From Sipunculus nudus (Eukaryota; Annelida; Sipuncula; Golfingiida; Sipunculidae): DNA of 64,000 nucleotides. Position numbers and translations under genes: made by a program. The DNA is taken from NCBI GenBank assembly GCA_026874595.1, contig CM049310.1, positions 30,317,558 through 30,381,557 on the forward strand. The letters run 5' to 3'. Below, piece by piece: positions 12,027 through 22,575 of this stretch (position 1 is the stretch's first letter; each line of letters starts with the position of its first letter). A model generated the notes under the pieces. The model had not been told where the DNA came from and made no database searches. It worked only from the letters and a program-made list of their open reading frames with translations.

Positions 12027-13640
12027 TTTTTAGCTCAGCTGACTGTAAGTCATCTTAGCTATAGCGATCATACTTTGTCCATCGGCCGTCCGGCCAACCG
12101 GCCGTCTGTCCGTTAACAAGGCACAAATCATAACCACTGGACCTGGAATCTTCTTACTTTACATCCAGAGAGGTCCATGAAAAATCTCCTTTGAAACCTG
12201 GAAGGTCTCTGTTACCCATATTCTTCAAGCTATGGGGCTCCAAAGTACCCCCCAGAATAATGAAAAATTTGATACAAAAGCTCAAGTATCTGAACAACTA
12301 ATACATTGATCACCATGATTTTTTGCATGGATATTTATCATGGAGTGTTTCATCAGTTTCTGCAGACTGGTGGTGCCACCTTTATTTTTTCAATTTTTTT
12401 ACAATTTTTTTTTTCTCTATTTTGAGACATTAAAAGTTGCCATCATGTTAACAGGGCACAAATTTAACCGCTGGACCTGGAATCTTCTAACATTACATCC
12501 AGATAGGTCCATGAAAAGTCTCTTTGAAAACTAGGAATTAGGTCTCTGTTACCCATATTCTTCAAGCTATGCGGCTCAGAAGTACCCCCCAGAATAATGA
12601 AAAATTTGATACAAAAGCTCAAGTATCTGAACAACTAATGCATTGATTACCATGATTCTTTGCATGGATATTGATCATGGGGTGTTACATCAGTGTCTGC
12701 AGAATGGTGGTGCCACCTGTATTTTTCGATTTTTTTTACGATTTTGTTTCTCTATTTTGAGACCTTAAAAGATGCTGCATCTGTTTACAGGGCACAAATC
12801 TTAATGACTGGACGAAAAATCTTCTGTCTTGACATGCAGGGAGGCCTATGAAAAGTCTCCTTGGAAACCTGGAATTAGGTCTCTGTTACCCAAAACCTGT
12901 AAGCTATGGGGCTTCCAATTCCCCCCCCCCCCCCCCAGGAAAAAATAAAAAATTTGATACAAAAGCTCAAGTATCTAGACAACTAAGACATTGATCACCA
13001 TTATTTTTGCTTGGATATTGATCATGGAGTGTTTCATCAGTTAATGCAGACTGGTGGCACCACCTGTATTTTTTCGATTTATTACTATTTTTTTATCTTT
13101 TTGAGACCTTAAAAGATGTTGTTGTCTGTTAACAGGGCACAAATCATAACTATTTGACCTGGAATCTTCTTTCCTGACATCCTGGGAGGTCCATAAAAAA
13201 CTCCATGGAAACCTGAAATTAGGTCTCTGTTACCCATATCCTCCGAATCTATGGGGCTTAGAAGTACCTCCTAGAATAACTAAAAATTTTATACAAAAGC
13301 TCTAGTATCTGAACAACTAGTGCATTGTTCCGCATTATTCTTAGCATGCATATTCATCATGGGTTACATGTCTCATCAGTTCTTTCGAACTGGTGGCACA
13401 ACCTTAATTTTTTAAAAAATTTTGACACAATTTATTCCTCTATTTATGAGACCTTTAAAGATGTGGTTGTCACTTAACAGGGCTCAAATTGTAATCATTG
13501 GTCCTAGAATCTTCAAACATGACATCCAGGGAGATCTGTGAAAAGTATCCTTCGAAAGGTGAATTAAGGTCTCTGTTACCGATATTTTCTGAGCTGTTAG
13601 TACAGTCATTTTGTAACATGACCTCACACAAATTGCAACA
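12027..13640 (+). mobile_element. H1-family repeat, copy d
   Basis: Head is TTTTTAGCTCAGCTGACTG at 12,027. At least four core monomers follow, each with GGGCACAAAT, a TGGACCTGGAATCTTC-like motif and GGTGGTGCCACC or GGTGGCACCACC. A run of 16 C at 12,921-12,936 interrupts one monomer. I could not find a clear 3' end. Confidence 0.65.
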
Positions 13641-14042
13641 AAAGCTATCCTATTTGTTTTGTATCCCAGAAAGTATTTTTTTGAACATATAAAAGGTCCT
13701 AAGATATTCTCCTGGGGGAAAGTAGTAAAATTTGGGAATATCCAAAATGGCCACCAGAAGGCCTAGAATCCATCAAATTTAATTAATCAAAAGGTTATAA
13801 CTATATGTAATACGACATTTTCCGTTTTTTTTGGGGGGTCACAGAATCCAATTCTGGTCTTTATTTGTTAATTTAAAAATTCTCAAGGCTCATATGTTGG
13901 GGTCGATGTGGAAACGGTCTAAAGCATGGGGTGCGGTCGCGGTGGTAGTTGTAGCATGACTCAGTTGGCATTTATGTTGAGCAGGTAACCCTAATTTGGT
14001 AATGTACAGCGCTCACCAATCCTGTTGCAATGATATTGTAGT

Positions 14043-15810
14043 AACTAGAATACGGGTAGTCGACAAGCGACTACGTGTATCCGCCAAAATCAGAGAAGGA
14101 CAGGTGAAGTGAGGCATGGATTGAGTGGCAAGGGGATACAGAGTTACATGTGTTAAATATTAGAATGGATCTCTGCCACATAAACATGATTGTAGGTGGC
14201 GCCACCTGTTATTTGAACGAGAAACTATCCTAGATATATACACATGCAAAATTTCATGTGGAAAAGTCAAACCACTGCAGAGATAGGAGTGATTTTATCC
14301 CACAGCAGACAAACAGATGGACGCTGTGCAAAAATGGCTGCAGGTGGCGCCACCATTTTTGTTCATGTTATAAAGCTATCCAAGGGCTACATTTGTGTAA
14401 TTTTTTTTTCCTGATTGGTCAAATGGTTCCCGAGATATGAGCTTGGATGTCTGCAGCATAAACGTGAATGTAGGTGGCGCCACCTGTCATAAAATCAAGA
14501 AAGCTATCTAGGATGTATACACATGCCTAATTTTAGGTGAATTAGTCAAACCACTGCAAAGATATGAGTGATTTTAACCCAAGGCGGATTAACAAATGGA
14601 CACTGTGCAAACATGGTTGCAGGTGGCACCACCTTTTGTTGTGTATATTATAAAGCTATCCCATGGCTACATTTGTGTAAAAAAATTTTCCGGATCGGTC
14701 AAACGGTTCCTGAGATATATGGGTTTATGTGTGGAGTGTTAACGTGAATGTAGGTGGCGCCACCTGTCATTAAATCAAGAAAGCTATCTAGGATGTAGAT
14801 GCATGCTGATTTTTAGGTGAATTAGTCAAACCACTGCAGAGATATGAGTGATTTTAACCCCAGGCAGATGAACAAATGGACACTGTGCAAACATTGTTGC
14901 AGGTGGCGCCACCTTTTGTTGTGTATGTTATAAAGCTATCCCAGGGCTACATTAGTGTAAAATTTTTTTCCGGATCGGTCAAACAGTTTCCGAGATATAT
15001 GGGTTTATGTGTGGAGCGTAAACGTGAATGCAGGTGGCGCCACCTGTCATTAAATCGAGAAAGCTATCTAGGATGTATATGCATGCCAAATTTTAGGTGA
15101 ATTAATCAAACCACTGCAGAGATATGAGTGATTTTAACCCCAGGCAGATGAACAGATGGACACTGTGCAAACATGGTTGCAGGTGGCGCCACCTTTTGTT
15201 GTGTATGTTATAAAGCTATCCCAGGGCTACATTTGTGTAAAAATTTTTTCCGGATCGGTCAAACGGTTCCCGAGATATGTGGGATTATGTGTGGAGCGTT
15301 AACGTGAATGTAGGTGGCGCCACCTGTCACAAAATCGAGAAAGCTATCTAGGATGTATATGCATGCCGAATTTTAGGTGAATTAGTCAAATCACTGCAGA
15401 GATATGAGTGATTTTAACCCCAGGCAGATGAACAGATGGACACTGTGCAAACATGGTTGCAGGTGGCGCCACCTTTTGTTGTGTATGTTATAAAGCTTTC
15501 CCAGGGCTACATTTGTGTAAAATTTTTTCCCGGATCGGTCAAACGGTTCCCGAGATATATGGGTTTATGTGTGGAAACAGACGCACAAACGGACGCTGGG
15601 CAGAGACGAAAGGTCAGAGGTCAAGGTCACTTGGTTAAGCACCAGTTCACATGTGACCCGATAATTTGTGTAAGTTTCGGAAAAATCTGTCCAGTAGTCT
15701 CAGAGGAGTTCTCCGGAAACGAACGCGGCGGCGGCGGCAGCGGCGGCGGCGGCGGCAGCGAAACCCGGTCAAAAACATAGTATCCGCAAAACTTCGTTTT
15801 GGCGGATACA
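14043..15810 (+). mobile_element. B-family repeat, copy 1, with 280-bp core array
   Basis: The left end AACTAGAATACGGG runs into a 7-bp-stem hairpin (GTAGTCG, ACAAG, CGACTAC) and GTATCCGCC. The right end is a hairpin made from GTATCCGCAAAAC and GTTTTGGCGGATAC. The core is about 4.5 copies of a 280-bp unit (GGTGGCGCCACC at about 14,470, 14,750, 15,030 and 15,310, with a second palindrome in each unit). A (GGC)n tract lies near 15,725-15,760. Open frames through the core are repeat-derived. Confidence 0.8.
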
Positions 15811-15814
15811 ATTA

Positions 15815-16060
15815 GATATTCAACAAACATGCAGAGGGCTTGACCGATATGCTGGGTTAAAACGGAATTGTTCTTGCACATGGTAGGGGTTGTTAGAAAG
15901 TATACTAAAAGTCACGATTGGTCTGGTTTATGTCAAATGACGAGTCGCCTGCTTTTGCAACGCTCCAACAGGTTATTAGATGCAACTGTCAGAGTAACTG
16001 CAGCACCATCAGATGCACGTGCAAAAATAATCACATAGCGTGTACCCTGGCTATGGCGAC
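15815..16060 (+). pseudogene. Transposon-associated CXC-type cysteine motif remnant
   Basis: 15,815-15,950 resembles 55,640-55,780 (shared TTAAAACRGAA and TTGTTAGAAAGTA), so this is a dispersed repeat. About 15,960-16,050 encodes a cysteine cluster reading IRCNCQSNCSTIRCTCKNN followed by ACT. The C-x-C-x3-C pattern recalls CXC/KRBA2-like zinc motifs at the ends of transposon-derived proteins. The following YGDCGG lies in another frame, so a frameshift is likely. This is an old inactive fragment. Confidence 0.45.
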
Positions 16061-16679
16061 TGTGGTTGATTATCAGGTTGGAAGGCTTTTTTTCATGTCA
16101 TGAGCCAGCATTCAATTATTTCATACTATATTTTTATTTTCCTTTTAATTAAAGTTTTGTTGTGTCTGTAGGTAAAATCTTATTTCTTTTAGATTATTGT
16201 AAACACATGTAAGTTGACAATGCATAGCATTGATATACAAAATGTATACATGTAGCACCAACCATTAATGAAAGGCCACCTGTTTCTTAACGGTAATACA
16301 TAACTAATATATAGAACACATATACAGAATATATAGAAAACATTTTACACAAGGACATGACTCTGCACAGGTAACAAAGTGCAAAGGCAAAACAGAGTGT
16401 AATTACTTTGATCCACTGAAGTCATTTGTTGTTTTTGTGGGATAAATTTATAGACATGATATATGCTTGATAACAGAGTGCATGGATCTTTGAATATTAT
16501 TGATAATTAATTTTGAATTGTCAATGCCAAATTTCTAGTTTCATTTTGCTTTGCTTTTCAGTTACATTTTTTAAAAAAAATCGGTTTGCAGTAAAATGAC
16601 GTTTTTGAGAAGAAATTGAATTTGGTGGCTTAGTTTTTTTCCCAAGAAAACCAGCTGAAAGTCCGGGATAAGTCTAACA

Positions 16680-16925
16680 AAATGTTTGCTGATCGGGTAT
16701 TTTCAACATTTGGACAATCTCTTTAGATTGAACTTTCTAATAATGTTAAATGCAGCGAAAATATTGACGACTTTAAAAGAAAGTTGAAACGTACTTTTTT
16801 CGACTTAGATTTTTATTAAATTTAACTCTTGTGTCATAATATAATTTAGTACTTTTGTATAGTGCCACTGAATAAATATATGTATAAAAGTAGGCGCTAT
16901 ATTAAATAAATAAAGTTTAAGTTTA
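16680..16925 (+). mobile_element. 3' end of a non-LTR retrotransposon (CR1/L2-like)
   Basis: The + frame reads DRVFSTFGQSL, a stop, IELSNNVK and then DDFKRKLKRTFFD. This matches the usual end of non-LTR reverse transcriptase ORFs (R-F followed by LWN-LP and FK-LK). The expected Trp is a stop codon. The following untranslated tail ends in GTAGGCGCTATATTAAATAAATAAA, split here as GTAGGCGCTATATTAAATAA plus ATAAA, a typical 3' tail of such elements. 5'-truncated and dead. Confidence 0.6.
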
Positions 16926-17149
16926 AAAGTCAGGGATTTTTTATCAGAGTTGACTGCTGAAAACACTTTGCGTAACTGACAGCAGACACTTTGTGATAAG
17001 TATGGACAAGATGACGTCTGATTTAACATGTGATCAATACATATCTACATGATTTTGTTGATACGGTGATTAAAACATATCTAAAATATAAACTAATAAA
17101 GATAACGTCTGAGCGGAAAAGGTAGTATAAGCTAGATATTGGTTGATAT

Positions 17150-17292
17150 GATTGATTTGAACTGATAAGTAAGAAAATTGTTGCAGATAATACTTTGTGA
17201 TCTGACCATGTGTTTTCTAATGGTGAAACTGGATCATGTAAGCAGTTTGTAAACATGAAATCTATACTATTTCCATGATCTGTGGTTGACAT
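17150..17292 (-). mobile_element. Non-LTR retrotransposon endonuclease fragment
   Basis: The - strand frame encodes MSTTDHGNSIDFMFTN and then WSDHKVLSATIF. The DHG-x-DFxFTN and SDHxxV pair is characteristic of the C-terminal part of the EEP/APE-type endonuclease of non-LTR retrotransposons. It lies opposite in strand to the RT remnant at 16,680, so it is either a second insertion or an inverted fragment. Confidence 0.55.
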
Positions 17293-18038
17293 GTTGATAA
17301 GTTGTTGACAGCTCAGCAGTTGGAACTTTTGTTAAATTAAATCTGAATCTTTTTTGTTATACCATTTTATACAGTTGCCTTATAATTAACGTCCCCAGTC
17401 CACAGGTGCAAGGACTTTATGGTGGGGGAGGGATTTTGAGGCGCTGAATTGTGGGAGTTTCAACATCTCTGCATTCACATATGGGATATGAAATTTAATT
17501 CAACAGTTTGTACAGGAAAAACAGTAGATGTATGCATAATTACTGAATATTTATAAATCGAGAGACATACAGGTAGACAAACAAATCTGATCACATTATT
17601 TCCCATTCTTCTTAGGCAGGAAATTGATGAACAAAAGTTTGCATTAGATCCTCACTTTTTATTTTATCATTTTTTTTTAAAGTTTATAATTTTCATACAT
17701 TTGAAATATCATATATATCTGGATATACATGTATAAGTCAATTCGAAATTCAAAATATCATCATCATTTATCGCTGTATATAACATCACATTATGCACAC
17801 TGATGGATTTAATCTTATTTCGAATTATAACTTGATTAAAATTATTCAGAAGGAATTAAGTTTCTTTATAGTGCCACAATACCACAGCATGGCATCTTGT
17901 AGATTACATTGGAGATAATACAGCGTTTCAGTTTTGGAAATACAGTTAAAAAAATAACAATTATTCCCTTACACTTTATGTATATTGCTGTGGGGGTATG
18001 GGGAGTGATTTGAGGATAACTGTGCACCTTCGACAGCT

Positions 18039-18096
18039 GGGGGGGGGGGGGGGGGGTCTTGACAATGCAAGTGAATACAAAAAAGCCCCCCCCCCC
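18039..18096. repeat. G18 run followed by C11 run
   Basis: Eighteen G at 18,039-18,056 and eleven C at 18,086-18,096 on the same strand, separated by 29 bases. They could pair as a hairpin or form a quadruplex, and the run lengths may be unreliable sequence. Confidence 0.85.
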
Positions 18097-18159
18097 AAGT
18101 CAAATTTTTCCTCTCCTTGTTTCTAAGCTTTGATTTAAAATTTCATATTTTAACCGATT

Positions 18160-18816
18160 AAATCCTTATGTGTATGTGCTGTGAAAATCAAATCAGCAGT
18201 GCTTACTAGAATAAAATGTGCCATGGTCAAAGCTGGGCAAAATTTAAGTTACTGATTTTACACTCATGCTAATAATTTTAAGAATTTACAAAAAGTTGAT
18301 CTAATTTCTTTCATACAATTAAATCTTGATTAAAAAGTTGTAAACTTGAAAAAAAATCTCCAACTATAGCAGTTACCATGTTAAGACAAAAAAAAATATA
18401 TTTCTTTCTATTTTGATAAGGTATCTAATTAATGCTTTGGTCCATAATTTTTGAAAATTATGTAATATTGACCTAATTTTTGGCCCGTTCATAGGAAATA
18501 TATAGTGGAAATTTATAAATGTTTATAAATATGAACAAACACAGACGAGGGGTTTTGATTTAAGGCAGTCATGAAGTGTAACAACAGGTTTCTCCTTAAT
18601 TTCTCGAAGGACCGAAGTCGCATTAGCCCAATTTTGGGCTTGGTAGGAGAAGTAAGAGAACTTTTGGGCATCTAATTGTATGTCATATTTTGGATTTGTC
18701 GGTCTAATCGTTCCAAAACGTGTCAGTCAAACGGATAGACAGACAGACAGACGGATGACAGACAATGGTTCATAACTATAGCTCAAATGACTTATAAGCA
18801 GCTGAACTAAAAATTA
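18160..18816 (-). mobile_element. H1-family repeat, copy e (inverted)
   Basis: The reverse-complemented head TTTTTAGTTCAGCTG is at the right end (about 18,800-18,816), followed leftward by a (GTCT)n tract. Inside are the same monomer motifs as copy c, including the reverse of CTGCCT and CCATGGCAC. Its left border is unclear. Confidence 0.6.
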
Positions 18817-19239
18817 TAATGTATGTCAACACTTTGGACAATGATAAGGTTTTCTGGAGATCTTTGGTTATTGTTGCCATTTTCAGATATGTCATGATGT
18901 CCCTTTAATTCACAGATTGCTGATTTTTTTTATATCTGTATCATAGTGTCTTATAGTTCATGAAATACACTTTATTTCAAAACTACTTGAACAGGAATAA
19001 GCAAGAGATTATAAGACGATAACCAAGAGATTTTTCATACAACACTGTTTGAACGCTGATGTATGGTGAAATAAAAGGTATTTTCTACCTTGTCAAATTT
19101 GATGATTTTCAAACTTTCCCCCCAAACAATTGCTTAGGACTTTTTTTCTGACATTAAGGCCATACTAAGGAATCAAAATCAGTTGCTTTTGCTTTTGTTG
19201 CAATTTGTGTGAGGTTGACCACTTATATCGGGTAAAATG

Positions 19240-19642
19240 CCTGTACTATATGGGGCTATAAGCACCACTCAGAATAATTGAAAATTCAATACCAAAGTAG
19301 GGCACAAATAATAACCATGGGGCCCATAATCTTCTAACTTGACATCCTGAGAGTTCCTCAAAAGTTCTCCCCTGAAACCTGAAATTTGGTCACAGAGACC
19401 TGTGTTCTCAGAGTTTTGGGGTATGTTTGAGCACCCCAGAAACAATGCAAAATACACACAAATTGCCAGATTCCTCGTGAAAGGCTGGTTGGATTGTCAT
19501 CAAATTGTTGTGCTTATGGGTCTTGATGAAATTAAGCTAATATGCATGAACAATGATGCCACCTATCTGAATTTGTTGTCTGTGCAAGGACATATTATCA
19601 ACATGTCAGTCGGTTGAGCGTCATGACCCATGGGTCACTTGT
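19240..19642 (+). mobile_element. H1-family 3' fragment, copy f
   Basis: Closely resembles the last 400 bp of copy a (6,400-6,808), sharing GGTATGTTTGAGCACCCCAG, GGACATATTATCAACATGTC and the end TGACCCATGGGTCACTTGTT. The head is missing. Confidence 0.7.
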
Positions 19643-20435
19643 TCAAAAGAATTATCCTAGGACATGGTTCTTTCAATCATATAAGAATAGATTGAGTTTG
19701 TTGATTTTTGGTTGAGTTGTGAAAAGCTTAAGTTTGTCTTATGGCCATTATTATGTCTATTTAAAACCTGAGGACTGCAATAGTGTTCTTCTACAAAATT
19801 GTTGTTTCAATTATGACTGCTGTACCATTGCACAAAAATTATTCTTAGGTGGCCTTTATTCAAGTTTACTTGAATGTTTTTTGGCAGAATTATTGGACCT
19901 TTAACAATGAAAAGACTGCATCTTTTATTATTCTAGATATTTTGATAAAAAGTTTATGAATATGTCAGCTTGAAAAAAAAGCTTTTAAGCCAAAGTTTTC
20001 AGTATGTGTAAACAGATTTACCAACTGGCCAAGATTGTGTTTGTATCTTTAAATAGGTTGAGAAACTGCCAACTGTTTCAGATTTGGCAACAGATCAAGA
20101 GTTCATTCAGTGCAGCCAGATATAGGTCAAGAGTTCAATCAGTGCAGCCAAGCACAAGGCATGTGATCACCTCATTGGTGCCATGTGAACACCTCATGGG
20201 TACCATGGGATCACCTCATGGGTAAAAGTGTGATCACCTCATGAGTATCATGTGATCACCTCATGGGTTTTATGCACCTCAGGGCTGCATGTTGAGCCAA
20301 TCTGTGAGATTATGCAATGGTGTGGCTACTTTTTTTTCAGATTTGGCATCAGGTCAAAGGTCAGTCTGGATCTATTTATAGCTTTGGCAGACCGCCAACT
20401 GTGTAAGATTAGGCAACAGGTCAAGAATTCACTCA

Positions 20436-21156
20436 GTGCAGCCAGGTATAGGTCATGAGTCCACTCAGTGCAGTAGCCACATTCTATTTATAGCTTTGGC
20501 AAACTGCCCACTGCATCAGATTTGGCACCAAAGTTCAGCCTGGATCTATTTATAGCTTTGGCAAACTGCCAACTGTGTCAGTTTATGCAACAGGTAAAGA
20601 GTTCACCCAGTGCAGCCAGGTACAGGTCAAAAGTTCACTCAGTCTAGCCAGGTGCAGGTCAAGAGTTCACTCAGTGCAGTAGCTTGAGGCAGCAATTTGT
20701 CACAGTTCACTCCGGGGGCAACTGCCTCACTCACCTAAGCCTGGTCATCCAAGTGCATCAAACTCAAGGGAGGTTTGATGTATTGGATGATATTTTGACC
20801 TGTCTATGCATCTTTGATGGCTTTTCATTCACAAGACAGTTGTTGTCACCTACAATGACTTTTGCACAGTGTATGTGCCTGCTTATTTCTACAGAGGAAT
20901 TTGATATATCAGTCCTATGTTGGGCATATATCTCTGATAGCTTCATTGTATACAAGACTGGTGGTGCCAGCTACAATCATTTTTGTGCTGTGTGCACCCA
21001 TGCCAGAATTTCAGCATAATGTTTGTGTAATTGTTTCTTATTTAGAATGTTTAGTACTTACATTGTTCATATACATGAAAAGGTCCAGCATTGAAGCATT
21101 ATACCTGGTGTAGATCCCAATGCACAGATTACCATTAGGCCTGTAGGCCTTGTCTT
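20436..21156 (+). repeat. Intronic duplicated segment, copy 1
   Basis: A segment with short GGTCAAGAGTTCACTCAGTGC repeats and a GTTTGATGTATTGG module, ending TTAGGCCTGTAGGCCTTGTC. Its counterpart is 22,576-24,151. This copy holds the empty target site (CCTACAATG once, at 20,849-20,857) for the insertion seen in the other copy. Confidence 0.8.
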
Positions 21157-22060
21157 AGATTTTATAGGGAAAAAGCTAAAAAAGCTTTAAAAATCTTCTT
21201 CTCCGAAACTGTGCATCCAAATTGTCCAATATTTCACAGAAATGATCCCTAGAACAATCTCTCTCAGGTTTGTTGGAATGGTTCCAGTTTGGAGATTTTT
21301 GGCCGAGTCACAGGAGGTTGAACTTGGTCATCTGTCCAAAAAAAGCATATTAAAATTTCAATCTCAGAAATGGCTGGAGCTATCATCACCAAATTTTATG
21401 CAAAAGTTGGTCACATGAGTCATATCTGAAATTGAGGTACTGGTGGCGCCACCTGCATCAGCCTTTTTTGTACGGGGTCATCAGTGCCTGTATCCTGAGG
21501 CTACAAAAAACTTCTTCTCTGAAACCATATGTCCAAATTTTTTAATATCTCACAGAAATGATCCTAGGGTAGTTCTTATTGAAGTTTGTTCAAATGGTGT
21601 CTGTTCAGTGACTTTTGGCTGAGTTATGGGAAGCTGAATTTAGTCATATGCCATAAAGCCCATTTGAGCTCAGTGGCTTCAAAGATCTTCTTCTAAAAAA
21701 CCACTGGGCCAAATTCTGAAATCTTACACGCTAATTATCCTCAGATGTTGATAATTCAAGTTTGTTCAAATGGTTTTGGTTCAGTGCTTTTTGGCTGAGT
21801 TACGGGATGCTGAACTTAGCCAGTTTGCTGTATCTTCCTATATGAGTGATAAACCTGCAAAACATTTCTCGTCTGACGCCACTGAAGTCAGTTTGTTTAA
21901 TATTTTACAAGAATAATCCCCACAATAATTCTTATAATAATTGTCTTTAATGGTTCCACATGAATGAATTTTGGCTGAATTATGGAGATTGAATTGAGTC
22001 ATTTTACCATATATGTTAGCTGTGTGAAGCAGATACATCTAGCCTGGCACCACTTTATCA
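21157..22060 (+). repeat. Array of ~180-bp diverged monomers
   Basis: About five monomers share CTTCTTCTCYGAAAC, CAAATT, CACAGAAATGATC and GTTTGTT-AATGGTT. One carries GGTGGCGCCACCTGC at about 21,441. They are related to 11,745-11,990. No coding evidence. Confidence 0.6.
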
Positions 22061-22575
22061 GCATCTATTACATCATGCCACTAGACATTTAGATTTCAGG
22101 TTATCTTTGGTTAATATTGACAAGAATGTTTTTTAAAAGCTTTTTAAAAAAATAGATTTATGATATAAATTATTCATCATACCAGGCAATGTTACAATCA
22201 TGGATGTTCAGCTCTCTGTGGCTATATAAAGACAACTGTACATGGATTATAAATTATTTGTATCCATACTCAACTTATAATTCAAGAATGTGCCATCAAT
22301 GAGATGTATCTGTATTATAATTTTGCATTCAGTATGCATCTGTAATAACTTAACATATAAATAACTGATTTTTTTTTATAAAAAGTCAGCTGAAAAGCAT
22401 TTTGTATTGGGAAAATTAATTTCAAAGTTATTTCAAGTAGGGACCTCTTTTGTGTACAGATGGCAGCACTTGGTTTACTATTGGCAGATTGCAAGTGCCT
22501 TGATGTTGGCCGTTAGCCAAGATGATGTCAGCTCTATAAATAATTTTGGCACAGTGCCAGGATTGTAAGAAGTGC

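Noticed and set aside
12027-12060. TAGCTCAGCTGACTG in H1 heads as a tRNA A box
   Set aside because: There is no B box at the right distance in any H1 copy, and the motif is better explained as the head half of the inverted subterminal repeat.
15436-15780. 114-codon frame through the B element core
   Set aside because: The same frame recurs with each 280-bp unit and ends in a GGC tract; it is translated repeat, not a gene.
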